Below are positions 41,506 through 48,386 of a stretch of 64,000 nt of DNA, piece by piece. Below the pieces are notes generated by a model. The model worked only from the letters and a program-made list of their open reading frames with translations. It was not told the origin of the DNA and ran no database searches. How positions within the stretch are numbered: position 1 is the first letter of the stretch; each line of letters starts with the position of its first letter. The position numbers were made by a program, and so were the translations under genes. Source of the DNA: Haladaptatus sp. QDMS2 (lineage in GTDB: Archaea > Halobacteriota > Halobacteria > Halobacteriales > Halococcaceae); NCBI RefSeq assembly GCF_029338295.1, contig NZ_CP119791.1, forward strand, positions 1,488,001-1,552,000. The letters are read 5' to 3'.

Positions 41506-42282
41506 TCACCCGATGCGTTCGGAGCGGGGCACCTGGAACGCCTCAAGGTCGTCCAGGCTCGCGCCGTTCCGCGAGAGGAGTGTCACGATGTCATCGGGAC
41601 GAATTACCGTGGCACCATGGGGGGTGAGTTCCCGGTCGTCGCGCTCGATGGCAATGACCAGCGTGTCCTCGTCGAGGATTCCCTGTTGCCCGACTTCTTC
41701 GAGGGAGAGGCCAGCGATAGAAGCGTCCTGCTTGACGGCGACCTCGACGACGTTCGAGTCACCGGTCAGACTAATGAAGTCGTTCGGTTTGGGTTGTGAG
41801 GGTGTTATTTCTGGGACGAACGGGGTGTAGGGTTCGATAAATTCGTCTTCGACGAGTTCTTCGTCTTCGATTTCTATATCGAGTTCCGAGAGGGCGCGCG
41901 CAACGCGTCGAAGATCTGTGGTGTCTTCTCCCACGGCCAGAATGTGAAGGTTCCGTCGACCCGTCATCAGCGCGCGAACGTTGATAACGCCCGGGACCAT
42001 TCGGGCTTCGTTCGCGAGAGCCTCCCGGTCAGAAACGGGTACATTGCAAAGGTAGAGATTGGTGAGCTTGCCGCCCGCCCGTTCGAAATCCAGGTGAGCT
42101 GTGTACCCCCGGATGATGCCGGAGTTTTCGAGTTTGTGAATCCGGTTTCTGACGGTCGCCCCCGAGACACTCAGCTGTTCGGCGAGGGAGGTGGCGCTCG
42201 TGTTCCGTGAATCCTGCATCAGGGCGTGAAGGATTCGACGGTCGATTTCGTCTAGTCGATGGGAGTTGTTTCGATGGGGCAT
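41506..42282 (-). CDS. Lrp/AsnC family regulator with TrkA-C domain
   Basis: A 258-residue regulator. The N-terminal AsnC-type winged HTH (residues 8-65, LDEIDRRILHALMQDSR) is followed by an Lrp-like ligand-binding alpha/beta region (about 68-145). A C-terminal TrkA-C (RCK_C) domain (about 165-250, 'ISLTGDSNVVEVAVKQDASIAG', divided) occurs in haloarchaeal regulators adjacent to amino-acid transporters. It is the first gene of the operon that encodes the zinc ribbon, UspA and APC transporter, so it probably controls that operon according to amino-acid or ion-nucleotide level. Confidence 0.92.
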   Translation of the reverse strand: MPHRNNSHRLDEIDRRILHALMQDSRNTSATSLAEQLSVSGATVRNRIHKLENSGIIRGYTAHLDFERAGGKLTNLYLCNVPVSDREALANEARMVPGVINVRALMTGRRNLHILAVGEDTTDLRRVARALSELDIEIEDEELVEDEFIEPYTPFVPEITPSQPKPNDFISLTGDSNVVEVAVKQDASIAGLSLEEVGQQGILDEDTLVIAIERDDRELTPHGATVIRPDDIVTLLSRNGASLDDLEAFQVPRSERIG

Positions 42283-42667
42283 TGTGATTCCCTTCGTACA
42301 AGAATTTCGCTTCCGTGAATATTGTAGCCTAATATTGCTTAACTCTTACCCACAGATATGGATATTTTCGAATTCGGAAAAAGCATGGGAATCTACTATT
42401 TGAAAGTGGAAGGTGTGAGGACCTTGAGAATCTGTGAACCCCACAATAGAGAGCCACACAACACCGGGCTCTGTTGACTCATTAGTAATAAGGCGGCTTG
42501 GGTTAAATTGACCAACATATTTTCCGCCCTAATTCCGTGATTGTTAGCCTCGTCGAGCAGGGCTTCTAGCTGTATCCCCGGAGAACAGAGCGGCAACCGC
42601 TAGTACTATCGCTCAGGCGAACAGTCGAACGACCCAAATCGTCCACTTACTTTGGCGGTGGACCCTC
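42283..42667. other. Intergenic region with possible IS remnant
   Basis: Contains the A/T-rich promoter of the Lrp gene (42300-42370). At 42471-42482 is GGGCTCTGTTGA, which resembles terminal repeats of haloarchaeal IS elements as I remember them, followed by a short minus-strand frame without family. No complete element is present. Confidence 0.35.
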
Positions 42668-42982
42668 CTAGAACGCCGCCAACAACATCGCGCGTAGTCG
42701 GCTTGTCATCACGCCGAGCAGATCTGCACGCCCAGTGGTCTGCGCCCACAACGCTGACCCACCCAGGGTGATGAACCACGGGAACGAGGTGGCGGACGTG
42801 CCGATGATTCCGACGAAGACAACCTGGCGAATCGTTCTGCCACGACAGATGTGTGCGATGAAAATCCCAATCATCGGGCCGAGCGCGAGCCACCACGCCC
42901 AAAAGAACATGGTCCAACTCCCAACCCACTCAACGCCCTTGCTGAAGTTGGTGTAGAGGCTCATGCCGACGGAGTCGCTCAC
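42668..42982 (-). pseudogene. BCCT-family (betaine) transporter remnant
   Basis: A 104-codon frame encodes part of a BCCT transporter: WTMFFWAWWLALGPMIGIFIAHICRGRTIRQ is the conserved Trp-rich helix and following loop (WTxFYWAWWxxWxPFxGxFIARISRGRTIRE), then 'SFPWFITLGGSALW'. A full BCCT protein has about 500 residues; both the N-terminal half and the C-terminal helices are missing, and no matching frame flanks it. It is therefore a decayed compatible-solute (glycine-betaine type) transporter. Confidence 0.85.
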
Positions 42983-43020
42983 GAGCGAAGGCCGCTATCA
43001 CATACGGAGGTGCCAAAAAC

Positions 43021-43200
43021 TCACTCTTCGGTTGTCGTTGGCACAACCTTCTGAGCGCCGCACTTTGGGCACTGATCCTGCTTGGTGTGAAATCGTGCGT
43101 CACATGCTTGGCACTGGTAGTCTGCGTCCTCCTCAGCGACCTCTTTCGCAGTCTGCTTGAACTGCTCAACCTGCCTACCGATTCGCTTGAAGAAGCCCAT
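43021..43200 (-). CDS. 59-aa zinc-ribbon protein
   Basis: Starts MGFFKRIGRQVEQFKQ, a basic amphipathic helix, then a complete ribbon CQACDARF...CPKCGAQKV. The longer upstream frame is not haloarchaeal-like, and the chosen ATG fits the common small haloarchaeal zinc-finger layout. It lies between the BCCT remnant and the IS200/IS605 element. Its form recalls the 49-aa operon protein at 41342; these microproteins may bind nucleic acid or partner proteins. Confidence 0.8.
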   Translation of the reverse strand: MGFFKRIGRQVEQFKQTAKEVAEEDADYQCQACDARFHTKQDQCPKCGAQKVVPTTTEE

Positions 43201-43579
43201 CTCTGCTCTCCAAGGAAGGCGACGTGAGGGATAAGCCTTCGCCGCATAGCAAGAAAGCATTCTATCGGTTGCCTTTGCAGTGGCGGTCAGTGATGATTCC
43301 CACAAAGTGGCGTGACCGAGGCGCAATGTGAGGACGACTCGATTATCCACGTGGAATTTTAGCTGAATTGAGGCGCTAAGCCCCCTTCCTCAGCGAGCGC
43401 CGAAGGCGCGAGCAGGGAGGGGATACAGCGTTCACGAGAGCTTTTCTCTCGTGTGCGAACGAGACGCGACGCGTCTCGTCAACGCCGCACAGTTCACATA
43501 CACGATTCGGTGGCAGGCCCACAGCCCCACGCAGTCGCAATTCGTTTGCAGTAGGGTAGCATAGTATTGAACGAACCCA

Positions 43580-43984
43580 ATGGAATACGACCTCGACTCG
43601 GGAGCGCACTCGACGTTTTCGCTGCACTACCACCTGATACTCACTACGAAGTATCGGCGCGGAGTGCTAACCGAGGAGCGAACCCAATTCATACACGAGG
43701 TCATCAGCGGGTTCACGGACAACTACGGTGTCGAACTGACGAACCTCGACGGCGAGGACGACCACGTACACATCCTATTCCGAGCGAAGCCAACCACAGA
43801 CCTCGTGAAGTTCATCAACACGGTCAAGGGCGCGACTGCCCGCCGTATCCGCAACGAGTACGCGGACGAACTAAAGACCGAACTGTGGGGCGACTCGTTC
43901 TGGAACGACTCGTACTGCCTCATCTCGACGGGGCAGGTGTCGCTGGATGTGCTGAAACAGTACGTAGAGGACCAACGCGAGTAG
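43580..43984 (+). CDS. tnpA: IS200/IS605 Y1 transposase TnpA
   Basis: A 134-residue HUH single-strand transposase. The metal-binding HUH motif is DDHVHILF (His62, His64), and the nucleophilic tyrosine is Tyr128 in VLKQYVEDQ, close to the 127 of IS608 TnpA. It nicks and joins the hairpin ends of the element as a dimer. It is followed by tnpB with a 1-bp gap, so both are in one transcript. Confidence 0.94.
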   Translation: MEYDLDSGAHSTFSLHYHLILTTKYRRGVLTEERTQFIHEVISGFTDNYGVELTNLDGEDDHVHILFRAKPTTDLVKFINTVKGATARRIRNEYADELKTELWGDSFWNDSYCLISTGQVSLDVLKQYVEDQRE

Positions 43985-43985
43985 A

Positions 43986-45230
43986 ATGTACTACGCCTAC
44001 AAGTACCGTCTCACGCCGTCCGACGCCCACCGCGAGGAGTTGGACCGCCACCGAGACATTTGTAGGCAACTCTACAATCACGCGCTCTACCGCTTCGACC
44101 AAATCCCTGAGGACGCAGGCACTCTCAACCAGCGTGTTCGGTCCATCCGTGATGAAATTCCGTCCCTGAAAGACTGGTGGGGCGACCTCTCTGACGTGTA
44201 CTCAACAGTTCTACAAACAGCAGTCATGCGAATCGAGCAGAACGTCAAATCACTCGGGGGACTCAAACAGAACGGCTACGGCGTCGGTCAACTCACGTGG
44301 AAGCCGCCACGGGAGTTCCGCAGTTTCACGTACAGTCAGTCTGGCTTCAAGCTCGACAAGAAGGGCGGTCAGACTGTGCTGTCACTCTCGAAACTCGCGG
44401 ACATACCAATTCGGCTTCACCGCGCCATCCCCGACGACGCGACACTCAAGCAGGTCACGGTCAAGAAAGACCCGACGGGCGAGTGGTTCGCCACGTTCGG
44501 CATCGAAATGGACCGTGAGCCGCCCGAACCGCCTGCGAATCCCGAGCGGTGCGTCGGTATCGACGTGGGGATTCTCAAGTACGCTCACGACACGGACGGT
44601 ACGGCGGTCGGGTCGCTCGACCTCTCCGACGAGCGTGAACGCTTGGAGCGCGAGCAACGGAAGCTCTCGCGGAAGCAACACGGGTCGAACAACTACGAGA
44701 AGCAACGGCGGCAAGTTGCTGAGTGTCACGCAGACCTCCGTCGGAAGCGCCGCGACTTCTTGCACAAACTCTCGAACTACTACGCTCGGGAGTACGACCT
44801 CGTGGCAGTCGAAGACCTGAACGTCGAGGGGATGATGGAGTCGCCGTCGAACAGCCGCAACACGGCGTCTGCCGCATGGCGGACGTTCATCTCGTTGCTC
44901 GAATACAAATGCGAGCGAGAGGGGACGCACTTTGTGGCGGTCAACCCGAGAGGGACGACCAAGGAGTGCGCGTCCTGTGGCGTCTCGACGGAGAAGCCGT
45001 TGTGGGTCCGTGAACACTCCTGTCCTGCCTGCGGGTTTGAGGCGGACAGGGACGCGAACGCGGCGTGGAACATCCTTTCTCGCGGCCTCGAAGACGTAGG
45101 AGTGGGATACTCCGAATCAACGCCTGTGGAGACTGCGCTCCCTGTGGATACGCCTGTATCTGCAAAGCGCGTCGTGGAAGCAGGAAGCCCTACCCTCAAG
45201 GAGCGAACGGCGTCAGCCGTGAGCGAGTAG
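43986..45230 (+). CDS. tnpB: RNA-guided nuclease TnpB (IS605 OrfB)
   Basis: A 414-residue TnpB, the transposon ancestor of Cas12. The RuvC residues are intact: Asp193 (CVGIDVGILK), Glu276 (VAVEDLNVEGM) and Asp356 (ADRDANAAWN). The zinc finger Cys328, Cys331, Cys346 and Cys349 (CASCG...CPACG) is complete, and an N-terminal helix-turn-helix starts MYYAYKYRLTPSDAH. TnpB cuts double-stranded DNA matching a guide carried by an RNA from the element's right end, which maintains the element after excision. The length is typical and no frameshift is seen. Confidence 0.95.
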   Translation: MYYAYKYRLTPSDAHREELDRHRDICRQLYNHALYRFDQIPEDAGTLNQRVRSIRDEIPSLKDWWGDLSDVYSTVLQTAVMRIEQNVKSLGGLKQNGYGVGQLTWKPPREFRSFTYSQSGFKLDKKGGQTVLSLSKLADIPIRLHRAIPDDATLKQVTVKKDPTGEWFATFGIEMDREPPEPPANPERCVGIDVGILKYAHDTDGTAVGSLDLSDERERLEREQRKLSRKQHGSNNYEKQRRQVAECHADLRRKRRDFLHKLSNYYAREYDLVAVEDLNVEGMMESPSNSRNTASAAWRTFISLLEYKCEREGTHFVAVNPRGTTKECASCGVSTEKPLWVREHSCPACGFEADRDANAAWNILSRGLEDVGVGYSESTPVETALPVDTPVSAKRVVEAGSPTLKERTASAVSE

Positions 45231-45245
45231 GGTAGGGTAGTTCAC
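45100..45245 (+). ncRNA. Predicted omega RNA (right-end RNA) of the TnpB element
   Basis: In studied IS200/IS605 elements the guide RNA overlaps the 3' end of tnpB and runs past the right end. Here the last part of tnpB contains the ACGGC-gtca-GCCGT hairpin (45207-45220), and the message would continue past the GGGTAGGGTAG run, with the guide from about 45246 on. The call is by family analogy; limits are approximate. Confidence 0.4.
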
Positions 45246-45249
45246 GTGC

Positions 45250-45264
45250 CGGTAGTGAATACCG
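45250..45264. promoter_or_regulatory. 5-5-5 inverted repeat before a PadR-like gene
   Basis: CGGTA (45250-45254), GTGAA, TACCG (45260-45264), ending 4 bp before the ATG at 45269. Overlapping it is TTCAC...GTGAA (45241-45259). It may be an operator, but it also marks the junction of the IS element. Confidence 0.4.
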
Positions 45265-45268
45265 AGGT

Positions 45269-45649
45269 ATGACCACGTCAGACTCGTCGGACGAGGCGGA
45301 GTCCTCTGCTGATGATTCGACGGACACCCACTCGATTGATTTCTCAGCGTATAATCTTCCGACTGACCTCACCGCGTTTCAGGTCCACCTCCTCTGGTTG
45401 ATCTACCGGCTCGGGCCGGCAGAAGGAGTGAACTTTCAAGACGCGCTTGAAGAACTCTATCCTGAAGACATCAATCACGGTCGGCTGTATCCGAGTCTCG
45501 ATCGGATGGTTGACTCCGGGTTGGTCAATAAGCGAACGAAGGAAAGCGATAAGCGACGGAAGCAGTACACGCTCACGGGCCGGGGTGAGTGGGTTGCCGA
45601 AGAGTATCGTGACTTCATCGATGAGATGGTTAGACCGGACGATAGCTGA
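45269..45649 (+). CDS. PadR family transcriptional regulator
   Basis: A 126-residue protein with an acidic N-terminal tail (1-30) and a PadR winged-helix domain (about 35-120): 'LTAFQVHLLWLIYRLGPAEG' then 'INHGRLYPSLDRMVDSGLV' and 'RKQYTLTGRGEWVAEE', with the recognition helix and wing in the last two. It is related to the PadR protein at 55710 (GRLYP.LD.LV.KGLV). PadR proteins usually repress a nearby gene or themselves; the IS element inserted right upstream may have separated it from its native promoter. Confidence 0.88.
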   Translation: MTTSDSSDEAESSADDSTDTHSIDFSAYNLPTDLTAFQVHLLWLIYRLGPAEGVNFQDALEELYPEDINHGRLYPSLDRMVDSGLVNKRTKESDKRRKQYTLTGRGEWVAEEYRDFIDEMVRPDDS

Positions 45650-45665
45650 GGCGAATAGCTGTGTA

Positions 45666-46286
45666 TTATTTGTGAATGGGCTCGGGGATTCCGATCGCAG
45701 TAAACCGGACGTTGATGGTGCCACAGGCTGCGCAGTCGTCGACGAACGCACACATCTGTAACGAGGTTTCTAATTCTCGGATGCTTCCACACACCGAACA
45801 CTCGTAGGACGTGAGGTATCGAACTGAGATTCGGTCGGCTTCCCCCTGTGTGTGGGGAGGTGTTGTCAACGATGTCGATTGACCAAGAACTGACGGCGTC
45901 TTGTCCTTGGCAGCGTTATACTGGTCAAGCCGACTGTACCACGCGTCGTCGGGGAGGTCGTCGTATCGTCGGCAGGGGTCGCTGTCGGCGTCGTCGACGG
46001 AAACAGTGTCAACTGGCCATGTTGGTTCTTCTGATTCCTGATGCGGTGGTGAACCGTCGTCATCGACAACTGTAACGTGGTCAGTCGATGGGAAGACTGC
46101 CGTTGATGCGCTGATTTCGACGTATTCCGTGTTGTCGTGGAGTTCGCTATCGATTGCAGCGGCGAGTTCAGCGAGTGGATTCGCGATCTGTGGCTTGGCG
46201 TGGTTCTCGACGCCTGTCTCGAACAACCAGTCGCGAAAGGCAGCTGCTGTCTCAACGTCGAGCGTAACCGATGGGGTTGGTGACAT
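45666..46286 (-). CDS. Hypothetical protein with C-terminal zinc ribbon
   Basis: A 206-residue acidic protein. Residues 1-75 contain a helical domain ('VTLDVETAAAFRDWLFETGVE', divided); the middle is disordered; residues about 160-195 have four cysteines (YECSVCGSIRE ... CAFVDDCAACGTI) that can make a zinc ribbon. I recognise no family. It is tail-to-tail with the PadR gene, with 16 bp between stops. Confidence 0.7.
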   Translation of the reverse strand: MSPTPSVTLDVETAAAFRDWLFETGVENHAKPQIANPLAELAAAIDSELHDNTEYVEISASTAVFPSTDHVTVVDDDGSPPHQESEEPTWPVDTVSVDDADSDPCRRYDDLPDDAWYSRLDQYNAAKDKTPSVLGQSTSLTTPPHTQGEADRISVRYLTSYECSVCGSIRELETSLQMCAFVDDCAACGTINVRFTAIGIPEPIHK

Positions 46287-46556
46287 CTGTGACTCCCTCC
46301 GCCCCTCCTGGGAACGACAAACCAGCGCTCGTTCTATCTCAACGAAAGCGTGATAGTAATGGTAGCGAGGGTGTCATAGAACCCGTGGCATAGTCGGTAG
46401 GTTTCACGGGAAAGTCAGTGCGAAGCCGTGGTACGTAGAGTGTGCGTAGGTACACAGGATGGTGATAAACTGCCGGTTCTTGAAATGGGTGGGCGGACTG
46501 TCGGTCCGTATCATCACTGCGGCGTGGGGTCCTCGGCTTGGGTGGCGATGACTAAT

Positions 46557-47030
46557 TTACTCGGCCTCCGGGTACTCTACCAGTCGGGCCAGGTTCTCCA
46601 GGCTCATGCCCCAGCCCACAGCGGCATCCTCTTCGGGGATTGGCTTTGGAATGCCTTCCTGACGGACGGTTACCTTGGTTCCATCCGCAACTTCTTCGAG
46701 GGTGATGGTCACGGTCATCTGGCTTTGCATCTCGGGGGCATCCGTCTCGAAGCGGTCCGTCTGGACGATGCGCTCGTTGGGCACCAGCTCGATGTACTCG
46801 CCACTGAAGCTGTGCTCGTCGTTCTTGTCGAGCGAGGTGAACGTCCCGCGGTACGTGCCGCCGACCTCGCCGTCGGCGTGGTCGTACCTCGCGGTGTAGC
46901 CTGCTGGCGGTGAGAACTTTGCCAGCGCGTCTGCATCCAGGAACGCCTTGTAGATGCGCTCGGCCGGTGCCTTGATCACGCGGCTCACTTCGATGCTTCC
47001 AGTCTCCGGTTCGTTAGTTTGGTCGTTCAT
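46557..47030 (-). CDS. SRPBCC/AHSA1-like ligand-binding protein
   Basis: A 157-residue START/Bet v1-like (AHSA1) domain. The pattern 'IEVSRVIKAPAERIYKAFLDADALAKFSPPAG' (broken over the first strand and helices) and the C-terminal 'ENLARLVE' fit. Such domains bind hydrophobic ligands in a deep pocket. The start overlaps the stop of the upstream ArsR gene (ATGA); ArsR-SRPBCC operons are frequent in bacteria and archaea, and the regulator probably responds to the compound bound or processed here. Confidence 0.9.
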   Translation of the reverse strand: MNDQTNEPETGSIEVSRVIKAPAERIYKAFLDADALAKFSPPAGYTARYDHADGEVGGTYRGTFTSLDKNDEHSFSGEYIELVPNERIVQTDRFETDAPEMQSQMTVTITLEEVADGTKVTVRQEGIPKPIPEEDAAVGWGMSLENLARLVEYPEAE

Positions 47031-47362
47031 GGCTGATCGCCTTCTTCAACTTCTTGCGCGATGGCCTCCAGCGTGTCCTCCCAGAAGATTCGGTATTGAA
47101 CGATCCAGGAGAAGGCTTCGGACAGGGGTTTGCCCTGGAGTGCGCACCGGCGCACTCGGCCGTCGCGGGTCTGCTCGAGCAGCCCAGCGTCTTCCAACAC
47201 ACGCAGGTGCTGGCTGATTGCTGGCAAGCTGACGTCGTGGGGTTCGGCTAGCTCGCTTACGCTTTTCTCACCCTCCGAGAGTTGCTCGATGAGCGAGCGT
47301 CGGGTGGGGTGGGAGAGTGCAGCAAAGACCGCGTCCAGGTCAACGTCAGGATGCTTAAGCAT
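47027..47362 (-). CDS. ArsR family HTH regulator of the SRPBCC operon
   Basis: A 111-residue winged-helix repressor: LDAVFAALSHPTRRSLIEQL, then 'VSELAEPHDVSLPAISQHLRVLEDAGLL' (divided; recognition helix LPAISQHLRVLE) and a wing 'RDGRVRRCALQ'. No metal-binding cysteine cluster is seen, so it is of the SRPBCC-linked type rather than a metal sensor. Two TTAAGCA-type palindromes cover its promoter and its start codon, suggesting autorepression. The first ATG overlaps the second palindrome. Confidence 0.92.
   Translation of the reverse strand: MLKHPDVDLDAVFAALSHPTRRSLIEQLSEGEKSVSELAEPHDVSLPAISQHLRVLEDAGLLEQTRDGRVRRCALQGKPLSEAFSWIVQYRIFWEDTLEAIAQEVEEGDQP
47351..47362. promoter_or_regulatory. Palindrome ATGCTTAAGCAT over the arsR-like start codon
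   Basis: A 12-bp perfect palindrome of which three bases are the start codon of the ArsR-type gene. Shares the core CTTAAG/TTAAGCA with the upstream 16-bp operator. Confidence 0.6.
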
Positions 47363-47388
47363 CTTCTAAACTATCGCGTCCACTATAC

Positions 47389-47404
47389 TTAAGCATTTGC
47401 TTAA
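47389..47404. promoter_or_regulatory. Operator TTAAGCA-TT-TGCTTAA of the ArsR/SRPBCC operon
   Basis: A perfect 7-2-7 inverted repeat at 27-42 bp upstream of the ArsR start codon, where the TATA and BRE elements should be. Typical of an archaeal repressor site. Confidence 0.7.
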
Positions 47405-47615
47405 ACAAACAATTCCGGGGCCACAATCCTGCCCCGATCGACGCGCACGCATCCCGCGTGACGCAGTCAAAGCGAGACAGTAAACTCCCGTCTCAAACGG
47501 AAATATGGCGCATTCATCCGCTCACGGCGCTGGTGAAGCAGTTCCGTGAACTCGCTGTTGGCTGTCCCACTCATACCATCGACAAGGCGCTCTGAACGGT
47601 AGATAAAGCGCGTAG

Positions 47616-47999
47616 CTTGAGCGACGACGGGCGGCGGACGCTTGGTGTGCATGGGAGGATACAGTTATCTCTGAGGAACCCAACGGAACCACCGAGATCT
47701 ATAGTGGACGGGAGAGGGGCAGGAAACACTCGTTCGTCCGCATCGCCGCCCACTATTTCGCTCACGAGGCGTGGCTGGAAGACGGTATTCTCCTCCGAAA
47801 CGCTGACCGGTTAGCTGGTATCCCGGGTGTATTGATTCACGGTCGCCTTGATTTGGCCGCCCCACTCGATACGGCGTGGGAGTTGCACCGTCGGTGGCCC
47901 GATTCGGAGCTGATTATCGTTGAAGATGCAGGCCATACCAGCAGCGACACGACGACTGAGCGGAAGGTTGAGATGCTTAACGAATTCGCTGCCCACTAG
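47616..47999 (+). pseudogene. Prolyl aminopeptidase (alpha/beta hydrolase) remnant
   Basis: A 127-codon reading frame matches the last third of proline iminopeptidases: 'ADAWCAWEDTVIS', then RIAAHYFAHEAWLEDG, LRNADRLAGIPGVLIHGRLD and 'PLDTAWELHRRWP', ending in EDAGHTSSD (the catalytic His region). It includes the catalytic Asp of the HGRLD strand. The nucleophile Ser half is missing: an in-frame stop (TAG) lies just upstream at 47613 and no hydrolase start is found in 47400-47600. It is a truncated gene. Confidence 0.8.
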
Positions 48000-48386
48000 C
48001 CGATAACTCGGGATTCACTTGGTTGTCCACTCTATCCGTTGCGACGGTGCGTCACACCACAGTAAGGACTCGTGCCGGTAACAGGTGGACCCGTTAGAGA
48101 AGGCGAACCGCGAGGCATTCTAGTGATGCACATGCACACCTACCGAATGGCTGTTTCAGCGACGGTGATGTCGAACGAATAGGATTTCAACAGAGCCAGT
48201 TATTTCAGTACAGATTGGTGTCTAATTGACCTCAAGATGCAAGATTTAGAGGATGTATTCGGCAGCACCACACTGCCTCGGGAAATGGCTCGTTCGGCTA
48301 CTTCGGGCCACCCATGACGTCTAGCGACGATTCCCTTTCTGTGGCCGTATCGCCGTTTGCTAATGGTTCGAGTTTCATGACTCTGG
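48000..48386. other. 387-bp intergenic region
   Basis: No convincing gene, RNA or repeat is seen. TGCACATGCA at 48125-48134 is a short near-palindrome. It follows the peptidase remnant and may be decayed coding DNA. Confidence 0.4.

Larger units (their letters stand above)
43375..45245 (+). mobile_element. IS200/IS605 family insertion sequence (tnpA + tnpB)
   Basis: A two-gene element transcribed to the right. The left end is placed near 43375, where a G/C hairpin (CGAGCGCCGAAGGCGCG, about 43394-43410) starts a non-coding leader. The right end is after the ACGGC-gtca-GCCGT hairpin (45207-45220) and the GTAGGGTAGGGTAG run at 45227-45240. Elements of this family move as single strands, are not flanked by target duplications and end in subterminal hairpins, as seen. 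Both genes are intact, so it may be active. Ends are accurate to tens of bases only. Confidence 0.75.

Noticed and set aside
42396-42596. Short minus-strand frame near GGGCTCTGTTGA
   Set aside because: Could be a transposase remnant, but no recognisable transposase motif.
48363-48385. GGTTCGAGT resembling a tRNA T-arm
   Set aside because: No acceptor or D-arm partner at the right spacing.
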